The position numbers and the translations under genes are program-made. Of a stretch of 64,000 nt of DNA, positions 34,756-42,908 are shown one piece after another (position 1 is the first letter of the stretch; each line of letters begins with the position of its first letter). The notes under the pieces are model-generated. The model searched no databases. It was not told where the DNA came from and saw nothing but the letters and a program-made list of their open reading frames with translations. Source of the stretch: FW021-bin31 sp964647485 (lineage in GTDB: Bacteria > Bacteroidota > Bacteroidia > Chitinophagales > Chitinophagaceae); NCBI GenBank assembly GCA_964647485.1, contig CAZYHV010000005.1, forward strand, positions 62,001 through 126,000, given 5' to 3'.

Positions 34756-35388
34756 ATGGTTATAAAGGAAATTCCAGAGCGGGTAAAAAATATACTTATC
34801 CACCCTAAGAAGGAATGGGAATTTATTCAATACGAACAAAGTACCCCCAGAGAGCTTATTTTGCAGTACGTTCTACCCATTACGATTATTGCGGCTATTG
34901 CAACTTTCATAGGGCTTGGATTTTTCGGTTACCACAATCATTCCACCAGTGCCGGTGGTTTTGGTACAGGGCTTACTTCAGGAATAAACCTTATTTTGGA
35001 AGATGTGGTGACCATCATTATCGGGGGGTGGCTCATTGATGCTTTAGCCCCCTACCATCAAGCAGAAAAAAAAGTAGAAACTTCCATACAACTGATGGCC
35101 TATTCCTACACTCCGGTCATGATTGGTTCATTTCTCAATGTTATTCCTGCACTTACCATTGTAGGAAATCTTTTTGGATTATATAGCATCCCTTTATTGT
35201 ACTGGGGAGCTTCCCCAATGAAAAATGTTCCGGAGAACAAAAAACTAGTCTATGTCATCCTCATTATCTTTGGTGTCTTCATCATTCGATTCCTTATCGG
35301 ATATCTTCTGAATGGAATGTTTAGCAATCCTTATCTGCCTTCCTTTCACGAAACCAACAATAGCTCAGGTGTGTTCTATAGTACCTAA
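34756..35388 (+). CDS. Yip1/DUF1282 family membrane protein
   Basis: The 210-residue protein begins with a short cytoplasmic N-tail (RVKNILIHPKKEWEFIQYEQ, the W-E box typical of this group) and has five hydrophobic segments, including ILQYVLPITIIAAIATFIG, IPALTIVGNLFGLYSIPLLY and LVYVILIIFGVFIIRFLIGY. This is the YIP1/DUF1282 pattern; bacterial members have no assigned function. It is divergent from the MutS-like ATPase gene and converges with the GH20 gene. Confidence 0.8.
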   Translation: MVIKEIPERVKNILIHPKKEWEFIQYEQSTPRELILQYVLPITIIAAIATFIGLGFFGYHNHSTSAGGFGTGLTSGINLILEDVVTIIIGGWLIDALAPYHQAEKKVETSIQLMAYSYTPVMIGSFLNVIPALTIVGNLFGLYSIPLLYWGASPMKNVPENKKLVYVILIIFGVFIIRFLIGYLLNGMFSNPYLPSFHETNNSSGVFYST

Positions 35389-35405
35389 TTGTTCAGTAAC
35401 CATAT

Positions 35406-35447
35406 AAAAAAGATCCCTCATTCGCACTTTTTTGGAAATGAGGGGTC
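35406..35447 (-). terminator. Terminator of the GH20 gene
   Basis: Read on the minus strand, GACCCCTCATT (35437-35447) pairs with AATGAGGGATC (35412-35422) with one G-U pair, followed by TTTTTTATA. It lies 19 bases past the GH20 stop. Confidence 0.8.
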
Positions 35448-35466
35448 ACTTCCGGGCATTGAAAGA

Positions 35467-37089
35467 CTATTCTTCACCTTTAAAATAGCTTACTCCCCAA
35501 AGCTGATATCTTTCATAAGCATTGGAAAGCCTGTTTTTAAAATCACTATAATTTTTCTCCTCATTAGGGGTCCATGCAATTTCCGATAAAGCTTCTATCC
35601 TGGGAAACATTTTATATTCAACAGAAGTGGGCCATTGTAGCATTTCAGTCCAAATATTTGCTTGCACCCCAAGCAAATATTGAGCAACGGAATCCTTCAT
35701 TCCTTTTGTCGGGTTGTAATCATAAACTTTTTTCAGATTAACAGTTCCTGCCCAATCCTGCCCTGTAGAATCCGGATGATCTTGCTGTTGCATATCAAAA
35801 TAGAGATAAGTAGAAGGAGACATAATCACATCATGGTTCATGTGGGCTGCTTTTATACCACCGGACGTTCCTCTCCAACTCATTACCACTGCATCGGAAG
35901 GTACTCCGCCTTCAAGAATTTCATCCCAACCAATCATAGTACGACCATGTTGTCCCAAATAATCCCCCATTTTCTTTGTAAAATACCCTTGGATCTGTCT
36001 TACATCTGTCAATCCTTTCTCTTTCATCAGCTTTTTACAATAAGCAGAGTTTTCCCAGGTATCTGTGGGTGCTTCATCCCCTCCTATATGAATATAATGA
36101 CTGGGGAATAAATCCATGACCTCATCTAATACATTTTCATAAAACTTAAAAGTGTACGGCTTGGGACAAAGAACCGGGCTAAAAACGCCCCAAGTATTGG
36201 CCACTTTATAATCGCCCGTTGTGTCACAGGTCAATCTGGGATAGGCTGCTATTGCTGCCAAAGAGTGTCCGGGGATTTCAATTTCAGGTATGATAGTGAT
36301 GTACCTCTTCTGTGCATATTTGACAATTTCTTTGATCTGATCCTGAGTATAATATCCCGAATAATTATGATCTCCTTCTGTGGGTTCACGTGTACTACCA
36401 ATTTTCGTCAATTTAGGATATTTTTTTATTTGGATTCGCCAACCTTGATCTTCGGTCAAATGCCAATGAAAAACATCCATCTTGTGCAATGCCAAATAAT
36501 CGATATATTTTTTCACAAAAGATGGCGGGAAAAAGTGGCGTCCGCAATCCAACATCATTCCTCTATATTTAAACCGGGGATAATCCTTCACCCGCACATG
36601 GGCTATATCCAATGCCTGCGTCGTATCCGCAGGGAGCAACTGAATCAGGGTTTGTATGCCATAAAATGTACCTCTGGCATCTTTCCCCCTAATGAGAATA
36701 TTATTCCCGGAGCAATCAAAGGTATAGCCTCCGGAAATCGGCTCAGACAGTGAACCATTTCCCAAAACAATAGCATTATAGGCGGACGTATCCTTTTGTT
36801 GCCCCTTCATCACCTTCAGCGTAAAGCCATAATATTTCTTCAAATAATCATTCAGATAGTCTGCACTGTTCTTTAGACTATCTGCCAACAGGATAATACG
36901 AGCATTTTGTGTCAGCTCAAATGAACTATCTTGTTGTTGTAAAGAGACAGGCTTAGGAATAATTTTCACTTTCGGTTTGGTTGCCGATAAAAAATCCGAT
37001 GCCGAAAATTTTGAAGAATTACAGGAAAAAAGGATGAGTGTAAAAATCCCCATGATACTGAGGAGGAATCGTAGATTAATTTTCTTCAT
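35467..37089 (-). CDS. Beta-N-acetylhexosaminidase (GH20) lipoprotein
   Basis: This exo-enzyme releases terminal GlcNAc or GalNAc from glycans by substrate-assisted catalysis. The 540-residue product has a lipoprotein signal (LLSIMGIFTLILFSCNSS), the GH20b N-terminal domain (about 40-160), and the TIM-barrel catalytic domain with RGMMLDCGRHFFPPSFVKKY, HWHLTEDQGWRI and the catalytic Asp-Glu pair in HYIHIGGDEAPTDTWEN. It is likely outer-membrane anchored or periplasmic. Together with the GH109-type enzyme at 42909 it suggests use of amino-sugar glycans. Its own terminator follows. Confidence 0.95.
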   Translation of the reverse strand: MKKINLRFLLSIMGIFTLILFSCNSSKFSASDFLSATKPKVKIIPKPVSLQQQDSSFELTQNARIILLADSLKNSADYLNDYLKKYYGFTLKVMKGQQKDTSAYNAIVLGNGSLSEPISGGYTFDCSGNNILIRGKDARGTFYGIQTLIQLLPADTTQALDIAHVRVKDYPRFKYRGMMLDCGRHFFPPSFVKKYIDYLALHKMDVFHWHLTEDQGWRIQIKKYPKLTKIGSTREPTEGDHNYSGYYTQDQIKEIVKYAQKRYITIIPEIEIPGHSLAAIAAYPRLTCDTTGDYKVANTWGVFSPVLCPKPYTFKFYENVLDEVMDLFPSHYIHIGGDEAPTDTWENSAYCKKLMKEKGLTDVRQIQGYFTKKMGDYLGQHGRTMIGWDEILEGGVPSDAVVMSWRGTSGGIKAAHMNHDVIMSPSTYLYFDMQQQDHPDSTGQDWAGTVNLKKVYDYNPTKGMKDSVAQYLLGVQANIWTEMLQWPTSVEYKMFPRIEALSEIAWTPNEEKNYSDFKNRLSNAYERYQLWGVSYFKGEE

Positions 37090-37120
37090 TTTTACAAAAT
37101 TTATTGTTTGTGAGTTAAAA

Positions 37121-38143
37121 TCAATTTCCCATAATACAGTGAAGCAATTGCTTTAAATCTTCTTCTGTATGCAATGCATTAATAACAGCACGAGTTATCA
37201 ATGGATCCTTCTGCGTAGGATATCTAAACGCAGAAAGTATAATATGATGTTCTAAAGCTCGTTTGTATATATCCTTTCTAGTGATAAAACAAACAGGCAA
37301 TCGCCCATCAAAAGTAATATTTTTTTTATGGATAGCCATGTCATTAAAAAATCTGACTCGCTTATGAAGAAGCCGGCATTGTCTGAGAAATAAGGTTCTA
37401 CTTTTCATCCAAGCATAAGCATAAGCCGGCGACATAGGTGTAGAAGCCGAAAAGGTGGGTTGAGATCGCAATTCCAAGATGTCATCCTCTTCACCGGACA
37501 CGGCACCTCCTTCACAACTAAAAGCTTTTGATAAGGAATAACAAAGGAGATATTTCAGATACTTTCCCCGGGGTAGATATGGTTTTATGCCTTCCCCTTT
37601 TGCCCCCAAGATCCCTATTCCATGAGAATCATCTACTACCACAGAAACAGGCTTTTTTATTTCTAATAGCCAATCGAAATCGGCCAATGCTCCCGTCAGA
37701 GGGTTTACTGTTTCCAATACCACTGCACAATCTTTTTCAGAAGAGTTGACGGCATCCACAATCCATTCTTTATTTTTCAAAAGCCTTATCTTATTTCCTT
37801 GACAAAGAGAGGGATGAGTTCCTTGAATTGCATAGACTACTTTTTGATCAGCAACCCAATGTACGGCAGAAAGAGCTGCTAAATATCCTGAGGAGAAACT
37901 AGCCGTCGCGGGAAGATCCACCCATTGAGATAAAGCTTTTTCGAAATCGACATACAATCGATGAGGAGTATTACTTCTCCTCGATGAAGGGAAGACAGTA
38001 CCAAATTTCGACACTCCTTCCTGAACAACATGCTGAAATTCCTTTAAAGAAGGCATTCCCAAGTAGGCAAAACCTGAAAAAAAGAGATAAGATATCCCCT
38101 CTATTTCAGTCTCTCTTCCGGGAAGGTCTTCCAAATATAACAT
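37121..38143 (-). CDS. BioF-like pyridoxal-phosphate enzyme
   Basis: The 340-residue protein is a fold-type I PLP enzyme of the alpha-oxoamine synthase group (8-amino-7-oxononanoate synthase, 2-amino-3-ketobutyrate CoA ligase). It has VVVDDSHGIGILGAKGEG, with the Asp and His that contact the cofactor, and LLCYSLSKAFSCEGGAVSG with the Schiff-base Lys. It is shorter than BioF (about 385-395). No biotin genes are adjacent, so the substrate is open. It lies 31 bases upstream of the GH20 gene and may be read with it. Confidence 0.82.
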   Translation of the reverse strand: MLYLEDLPGRETEIEGISYLFFSGFAYLGMPSLKEFQHVVQEGVSKFGTVFPSSRRSNTPHRLYVDFEKALSQWVDLPATASFSSGYLAALSAVHWVADQKVVYAIQGTHPSLCQGNKIRLLKNKEWIVDAVNSSEKDCAVVLETVNPLTGALADFDWLLEIKKPVSVVVDDSHGIGILGAKGEGIKPYLPRGKYLKYLLCYSLSKAFSCEGGAVSGEEDDILELRSQPTFSASTPMSPAYAYAWMKSRTLFLRQCRLLHKRVRFFNDMAIHKKNITFDGRLPVCFITRKDIYKRALEHHIILSAFRYPTQKDPLITRAVINALHTEEDLKQLLHCIMGN

Positions 38144-38160
38144 ACTTCTTAGTCAAATGT

Positions 38161-38610
38161 TTATTCAAGGGGTTCCGCCTTGAGATGCAGTGTCATTTTA
38201 AAATCTGCCATCTCCGTATTAAATTTTAACTTTTGCTGGCTAATATCCAAAATCAATATCCGTTCATAGGCCTGACTTCTTCCCTTGGGATATAATTCTA
38301 CCTCATCCTTTGCAATAAGTGCATATTGAGCCGTATCCACCTTACCTCCAAAAGAAGCAACAAAAAGACTATCTTCTAAAAACTCAAACCAGGCTCCTTT
38401 ATAAAAACCATTTTTTAACTGTTTCGCACGCTGTGCATTCTCTATATTAAATGCCCCCGAAGGGGGGGTGACATCTTCCACCACCCACTTTTTATTGGTC
38501 AGTAATTCCTTCGTTCCGGATTTTCCACAAGAAGCAAACAGTCCCCATCCTATCAACAATACACCAAAAGTCAAATAAGTTTTCCAACTAGGAGTCACCA
38601 TATTTTTCAT
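38161..38610 (-). CDS. Hypothetical lipoprotein
   Basis: The 149-residue product has a membrane segment and lipobox (YLTFGVLLIGWGLFASCGKS) with Cys near residue 28. The mature part starts LLTNKKWVVEDVTPPSG, a pattern shared with lipocalin-like or META-type small lipoproteins that begin with a 'W.l' strand. It has no recognised catalytic motif. Its start lies inside the 3' end of the DUF1572 gene (23-base overlap), so the two are co-expressed. Confidence 0.75.
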   Translation of the reverse strand: MKNMVTPSWKTYLTFGVLLIGWGLFASCGKSGTKELLTNKKWVVEDVTPPSGAFNIENAQRAKQLKNGFYKGAWFEFLEDSLFVASFGGKVDTAQYALIAKDEVELYPKGRSQAYERILILDISQQKLKFNTEMADFKMTLHLKAEPLE

Positions 38611-39124
38611 TCATTTTTTGATTGAAAGCTGAAGTGCCATTTTTAGGAATTGATAAGGATGACCAATCTTCCTTTTTTATATTTTTGGCAATATAAACGA
38701 TTTGTCCCACATGATAAGCATAATGTGCCACTTGTCTTAATAAAGCATCGAGCACCAAGTGCTTTTCTCCCCGAATTCTCACCTCTTTTTTAAGATCTTC
38801 ATCCACTAACCTGTCTAAGGTTTTTATTAAACAACTCCAACTCTCTTCCCAAAGGGCAAGAAGATCATCCACCCCCTTTTCTACATCATCTTCAAACTCG
38901 TCTTCCCTATTCCTCCAGGATTTTTCTCCATCAGAAGTCAGAAAATCAGTAAAACGAGAAAGCATATTCCCATGAATATGTTTAACCATGATATAGATAT
39001 TATTGTCTGTATCATTATTCCTAAAATGGATCTCTTGATCATTTAGCTGTTTAAGGGTTCGATCTCCTAAATCTTTATAGACTAAAAATCGTTTCTTTAT
39101 TACTTTTACAAAAGAATGCTCCAT
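38588..39124 (-). CDS. DUF1572 (DinB-like) family protein
   Basis: The 178-residue protein belongs to DUF1572, a four-helix-bundle group of the DinB/YfiT superfamily. These bind a metal through three His, and some are bacillithiol- or mycothiol-dependent transferases. Candidate ligands are His in IYIMVKHIHGNMLSRF (about residues 45-60) and in QVAHYAYHVGQIVYIAKN (about 133-150). The reaction is unknown. It overlaps the downstream lipoprotein gene. Confidence 0.83.
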   Translation of the reverse strand: MEHSFVKVIKKRFLVYKDLGDRTLKQLNDQEIHFRNNDTDNNIYIMVKHIHGNMLSRFTDFLTSDGEKSWRNREDEFEDDVEKGVDDLLALWEESWSCLIKTLDRLVDEDLKKEVRIRGEKHLVLDALLRQVAHYAYHVGQIVYIAKNIKKEDWSSLSIPKNGTSAFNQKMNEKYGDS

Positions 39125-39292
39125 ATGCTTACCTTCTATTCAAATTTTGCTCAAGATACAACTTTTATAATCCATTTTAATTCTCTATTTCCTTATAATA
39201 GCAATTCTTAATTAATGAATGAGGTTCTTGCCTTCTTACGCTCATAAGTTGGTCATTTTCAGGAATTGTTTTTAATAATGATTGCAAGATTG

Positions 39293-39300
39293 TATATTTG
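39293..39300 (+). promoter_or_regulatory. -7 element ahead of the MscS gene
   Basis: TATATTTG, 65 bases before the start codon; a TTG 24 bases upstream is further than usual for the -33 half. The rest of the gap 39125-39365 shows nothing else. Confidence 0.4.
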
Positions 39301-39365
39301 CCGCATTCTCCGCTCGTTTATGAGAAAGAATAATTAAATATTGAACTAAAACAAAGTATCCTATT

Positions 39366-40229
39366 ATGAATGAAAGCTTTTTGCAACACCTACAAGAAAA
39401 GTCAATGGAAATCTTATATACACTAGGTAGCAGACTGATATATGCAATCATCGTCCTTATTATCGGACTGATTGTTATCCGTTTACTTATGCGTCTTCTC
39501 AAAAAGATAATGGATAAGGCCAATACGGAGCTTTCTTTGCGTAGCTTTATTGAGAGTTTAAGCATTGCATTTCTCTATGCCATTCTGGTTTTTGTTGTAG
39601 GTCTTTCTTTGGGAATGAAGGCGAGTGCCTTCATGACTATTTTTGGTGCAGCGGGTATTGCCATTGGGCTTGCGCTCCAGGGAAGTTTAGCTAATTTTGC
39701 AGGTGGATTGCTCATTTTAGTATTCAGACCTTTTAAGATTGGAGACGAAGTAATTATTAATGGAATCGAAGGGGAGGTGAAGGATATTAATATTTTATAT
39801 ACCCGAGTACATGATTGGCGAGGTCAAGTTTATACTTTACCAAATGGTACGGTGTCCAATAGTGCAGTAAAAAACAATACGGCAGAAGAATTACGACGCG
39901 TCCAAATTGAATTCCATTTCTCTTTCAATGAGGATTTTGATCGTTTGCGTGAAATTATTACTTCAGAAATGAAAAAAAATCCGGATGTCATCCAAGAAAA
40001 ACCTTTTCAGCTTTGGATAAATAATTTCCAGGATTACTACATAAAGACTTCTGCCAGATGCTGGTGTAAGAGTAAAGATTATTGGGGCGTTTACTGGGCA
40101 ATTGAAGAGAGCTTGAAAAAAGTACTGGAAAAAAATAACATTAAGCTGGCTATTCCTAAACAAGATATTTATTTACCGGAAGGACCCCGAGGCGGCAAAC
40201 AACATACTATTGAAAATAAAGAACAGTAA
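39366..40229 (+). CDS. Small-conductance mechanosensitive channel (MscS family)
   Basis: MscS channels open under membrane tension and let solutes out during osmotic downshock. The 287-residue product has three membrane segments (about residues 20-42, 62-85 and 92-125). The third is the pore helix with AAGIAIGLALQGSLANFAGG, followed by the beta domain start ILVFRPFKIGDEVIINGIEG and the cytoplasmic cage domain. The length matches E. coli MscS (286). A terminator follows. Confidence 0.95.
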   Translation: MNESFLQHLQEKSMEILYTLGSRLIYAIIVLIIGLIVIRLLMRLLKKIMDKANTELSLRSFIESLSIAFLYAILVFVVGLSLGMKASAFMTIFGAAGIAIGLALQGSLANFAGGLLILVFRPFKIGDEVIINGIEGEVKDINILYTRVHDWRGQVYTLPNGTVSNSAVKNNTAEELRRVQIEFHFSFNEDFDRLREIITSEMKKNPDVIQEKPFQLWINNFQDYYIKTSARCWCKSKDYWGVYWAIEESLKKVLEKNNIKLAIPKQDIYLPEGPRGGKQHTIENKEQ

Positions 40230-40267
40230 GTCCGCATTTCTTCAATAAAGAAAGAAAAACAGATACC

Positions 40268-40299
40268 AACCCCTGAATAGAGACGTTCAGGGGTTTGTC
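40268..40299 (+). terminator. Terminator of the MscS gene
   Basis: AACCCCTGAA (40268-40277) pairs with TTCAGGGGTT (40286-40295) around an 8-base loop, with a T-rich tail TGTCGTTTT. It lies between convergent genes and may serve both. Confidence 0.75.
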
Positions 40300-40309
40300 G
40301 TTTTGGGCA

Positions 40310-41323
40310 TTATCCTATATCAAATCCGGCCCTTGCGGTCGGACTAACATTCAAATCTGAAAACAGCCTTTTTTTGTATTTATAATATCCTGCAATGGCA
40401 ATCATTCCGGCATTATCGGTACAATATTGAAAAGCCGGAATATATTCTTTCCAATGAAATTTTTCAGCATATTCGGTCATTGCCTTCCTCAATCCGGAAT
40501 TGGCGCTCACCCCACCGGCAATACAAACTTCTTGTATTCCTGTTTCTTTGACTGCCTTTTTTAATTTTTTCATTAAAATCGTCACTATCCGATCTTGTAC
40601 GGAAGCACAAATATCATTGATATTCTTCTTGATAAAATCGGGATCTTTTGCTGTATTCTCTTGTACAAAATAGAGAATGGCGGTTTTTAATCCACTAAAA
40701 CTAAAATCAAAACCTTTTACCTGAGGCTCCGGAAAAGAAAAGCGATGTGGATCTCCCTTTTGTGCTTTTTTATCCAAAACCGGGCCACCGGGATAGGGCA
40801 ACCCTAAAATTTTGGCTGTTTTATCAAAGGCCTCGCCGGCGGCATCATCCAATGTTTGTCCCAGCACTTCCATCTCTAAATAATCCTTACACAATACAAT
40901 TTGCGTATGTCCCCCGGAAACAGTCAGGCATAAAAAGGGGAATGCCGGTCGAGGTTCATCGATACAATTCGCCAAAACATGAGCTTGCATATGATGCACA
41001 TCAATGAGTGGAATATTCAACCCTAAAGCCATGGACTTTGCAAAACTTCCTCCCACCAGAAGAGAGCCTATTAACCCGGGTGCCCGGGTAAAAGCAATCG
41101 CGTCTAAATCTTCTTTTCGAACCTCCGCTTTTTTCAAAGCCTGATCCACCACCGGTATAATATTCTGCTGATGTGCACGAGAAGCTAACTCGGGTACAAC
41201 TCCGCCATACTGTTCATGTACCGGCTGATTGGCAATCAGGTTAGAAAGTATCTGCCCATCCCTCAAAACCGCCGCACTCGTATCATCACAAGAGGATTCA
41301 ATTGCTAAAATAATATCTGACAT
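40310..41323 (-). CDS. tsaD: tRNA N6-adenosine threonylcarbamoyltransferase TsaD
   Basis: TsaD with TsaB and TsaE transfers threonylcarbamoyl to A37 of ANN-decoding tRNAs, an essential modification. The 337-residue product has the ASKHA nucleotide-binding fold and the family marks: ILAIESSCDDTSAAVL, the metal-binding HHMQAHVLAN, LTVSGGHTQIVL and CIAGGVSANSGLR. The promoter -7 element ends only 4 bases before the ATG. That promoter overlaps the end of a PIN-domain relic, so the accessory region has replaced the natural upstream sequence. Confidence 0.97.
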   Translation of the reverse strand: MSDIILAIESSCDDTSAAVLRDGQILSNLIANQPVHEQYGGVVPELASRAHQQNIIPVVDQALKKAEVRKEDLDAIAFTRAPGLIGSLLVGGSFAKSMALGLNIPLIDVHHMQAHVLANCIDEPRPAFPFLCLTVSGGHTQIVLCKDYLEMEVLGQTLDDAAGEAFDKTAKILGLPYPGGPVLDKKAQKGDPHRFSFPEPQVKGFDFSFSGLKTAILYFVQENTAKDPDFIKKNINDICASVQDRIVTILMKKLKKAVKETGIQEVCIAGGVSANSGLRKAMTEYAEKFHWKEYIPAFQYCTDNAGMIAIAGYYKYKKRLFSDLNVSPTARAGFDIG

Positions 41324-41327
41324 GAGA

Positions 41328-41335
41328 CAAAGGTA
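41328..41335 (-). promoter_or_regulatory. tsaD promoter -7 element
   Basis: TACCTTTG on the minus strand, 4 bases before the start codon; TTTTC about 18 bases upstream may be the -33 half. The transcript would be leaderless or nearly so. Confidence 0.6.
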
Positions 41336-41336
41336 A

Positions 41337-41477
41337 TTACTTTTTAGAGAGCGAAAAGTTCTTATTGTAAGTGAAAAGTTGGAAGTCTGCTACTAAAGCT
41401 GTAGCTGCAATAATGCTATCAGGTAAAGCAAGGCAATGCCCGAGGCTGTAATTCTCAAGAAGTTCAATATGCTCGAT
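41337..41477 (-). pseudogene. C-terminal relic of a PIN-domain (VapC-like) toxin
   Basis: Between an in-frame TAG (41478-41480) and TAA (41337-41339) the minus strand reads IEHIELLENYSLGHCLALPD then SIIAATALVADFQLFTYNKN. This is the C-terminal third of VapC-type PIN nucleases, including the conserved LPDSIIAATAL with its metal-binding Asp. No start codon and no N-terminal half remain. It is not the end of the vapC at 41495-41857, which has its own complete C-terminus, so it is a second toxin that has decayed. Confidence 0.75.
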
Positions 41478-41494
41478 CTACCACTTTTCCAGAT

Positions 41495-41857
41495 TTAGTC
41501 ATTAATATTTTTAAAATGTTTATCCCGTGTTACAAAAGTAATATTATTTTGAATGGCTATGGCTGCAATCCAAATATCATTTTCAGGTATCGGTGTTCCA
41601 TTTTTCCGGAGTACAGATTTTATTTGTCCATAAATAACTGTGCTTTCTTCATCCAATGTCAGTATCTTGTAGCTTGCAATAACATTTTTCGTATTATTGA
41701 CATTCTTCTTTACATGCTTAGAAAAAGCAGCACCATAATAAAGTTCTCCTATAACAATAATAGGAATAAATATATCATTTGCCGCATCAATTCGGTCAGC
41801 TATTGCTGTATCTTCCTTTAACCAAGCAGTGATAATATTTGTATCTAAAATATAGCT
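41495..41857 (-). pseudogene. VapC-like PIN toxin frame without a start codon
   Basis: Directly after the antitoxin TAG, and in the same frame, the minus strand encodes 120 codons beginning SYILDTNIITAWLKEDTAIA and ending TRDKHFKNIND. All four acidic positions of PIN ribonucleases are kept: Asp5 (LDTN), Glu39 (GELYYG), Asp94 (ENDIWIAA) and Asp112 (TRDKHF). There is no ATG, GTG or TTG anywhere in the frame. Normal relatives begin M-SYILDTN with ATGA overlapping the antitoxin stop. Here AAATAGAGC stands where AAATGAGC is expected, a one-base insertion that removes the toxin start. It may be silent, or started rarely at ATT. Confidence 0.8.
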
Positions 41858-42088
41858 CTATTTCCAGTCATCAGGATTAATTTCTTCGCAACCATCTTCG
41901 ATGGCTTTTTCAATCAAGTCAGCATCCTCTCTGTTCCATACCCCTACAAAATCTCGGGCCGATTGTTTTTGAGCAGATTTAGTTTTTTTAACTTTCTTTA
42001 AAAAGTCTTCTATTTCAACTAAGATATGTTCATTTTTAATTGAAAGGACTTCTTCAACTAACCGTAATTTTCTCGATTCAGCATACAT
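41858..42088 (-). CDS. VapB-like antitoxin
   Basis: The 76-residue product starts MYAESRKLRLVEEVLSIKNE and has the toxin-binding C-terminal pattern SARDFVGVWNREDADLIEKA followed by GCEEINPDDWK, typical of antitoxins paired with PIN toxins in Bacteroidota. It would neutralise VapC and repress the pair's promoter. It has an AGGAGG Shine-Dalgarno 5 bases before ATG, which is uncommon in this window. Its toxin has lost its start codon, so it may be a free antitoxin. The final stop changed from the expected TGA to TAG. Confidence 0.82.
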   Translation of the reverse strand: MYAESRKLRLVEEVLSIKNEHILVEIEDFLKKVKKTKSAQKQSARDFVGVWNREDADLIEKAIEDGCEEINPDDWK

Positions 42089-42093
42089 GATAA

Positions 42094-42171
42094 CCTCCTG
42101 TTTTATGACGAAATTACAAGAATCTTAGCTTTAATTTGTCAGATTTCTCTACCTTTAATATTCCAAAGATA
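42094..42171 (-). promoter_or_regulatory. vapB promoter and strong ribosome-binding site
   Basis: On the minus strand TATCTTTG (42164-42171) fits TAnnTTTG, and AGGAGG (42094-42099) stands 5 bases before the vapB ATG. A full Shine-Dalgarno is unlike the host genes around it and suggests foreign origin. Confidence 0.55.
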
Positions 42172-42277
42172 TAAAAAATTATCCAAAGGCTTAATCCCTA
42201 TTAAGAATGACCTGAAGTATCAATATCAGGGTCTTCACCGCTAAAAAACCCACAATACACATTCTGACTATTTCATA

Positions 42278-42468
42278 AATTTGTGTGCGTTCATCGATTG
42301 CTACATTACGGTCAAAATCTTTTCGATTATAAATCCGATAATAATCAGGTCAAAGAAATCACGACTGAATTGTTTGAATATGTTACTATTTTCTTCGTGA
42401 CCTGTCAACCCCTGATAAATAGCCATATAGACTTCATAGGATTTATCGACTTCTCGGTTCTTAACAAC
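42278..42468 (-). pseudogene. Relic of type I restriction enzyme subunit R (hsdR)
   Basis: The minus strand from 42468 to 42337 reads VVKNREVDKSYEVYMAIYQG then LTG...NIFKQFSRDFFDLIII, which is the segment that leads into the DECHRG helicase motif II of HsdR proteins. At that point the frame shifts, and from 42331 to 42278 it continues YNRKDFDRNVAIDERTQI, a segment normally found about 200 residues later. So a piece including DECHRG has been deleted. Both ends then run into stops. No hsdM or hsdS is seen nearby. Confidence 0.75.
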
Positions 42469-42498
42469 GGTCCAAAATCGGTTAACCTTGTAAATCAT

Positions 42499-42839
42499 TC
42501 ACATTCTACTTGTCTTTTATCGCTCTAACTCATTCATTACTAGTAAACGCTTATTCTTCAACACAAAGAAGGGTTCATTGATGAATGCAGTCAAACTCAC
42601 ACTCAGTAATTTTTTGATAAATATAGTAAAACCCTCGCTAATCCTAAGAAGTTTATTTTATTTTTTTACCTTTTGACAATCAGGAATTTCTTCACTTCCG
42701 GGGAAATACAATTCCTTAAAGAACAGAAGAGGATCCTTAATAAAACCAAACACTTACTATAATCTACCGGTAAAAGGCTTTCTCTAATTATAGCCGTTTT
42801 TTGCTCCCCTACAATAAATGAGTTACTTGATAAACGGGC
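42499..42839. other. Non-coding remnant stretch
   Basis: No gene can be supported between the hsdR relic and the terminator of the oxidoreductase gene. Short open runs occur on the minus strand (for example KDPLLFFKELYFPGSEEIPD near 42670-42760) that look like worn coding sequence but match no family I recognise. It is probably further debris of the accessory region. Confidence 0.4.
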
Positions 42840-42881
42840 AAAAAAAAGCTTGAGCCAACTGCATTCTGCCATGACTCAAGC
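42840..42881 (-). terminator. Terminator of the GH109-like gene
   Basis: Read on the minus strand, GCTTGAGTCA (42872-42881) pairs with TGGCTCAAGC (42848-42857), followed by eight T. It starts 28 bases after the stop at 42909. Confidence 0.88.
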
Positions 42882-42908
42882 CCTTTTTGTTTTCTTGTAT
42901 ACTTATCT

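Noticed and set aside
35412..35447. Plus-strand terminator for the Yip1-like gene
   Set aside because: The T run lies only on the minus-strand side, so it serves the GH20 gene; the plus-strand flank is not T-rich.
41516..41821. Plus-strand open frame of 101 codons, Cys- and Tyr-rich
   Set aside because: It is antisense to the VapC frame, which has clear PIN motifs; the composition is that of a reverse-strand shadow.
42231..42262. Frame reading GFFSGEDPDIDTSGHS on the minus strand as the end of a gene
   Set aside because: It looks coding-like but is short, has no start and matches no family I know; not listed as a gene.
42666..42872. Minus-strand open frame of 68 codons
   Set aside because: Its start lies in the terminator stem of the GH109-like gene and the product matches nothing; treated as debris.
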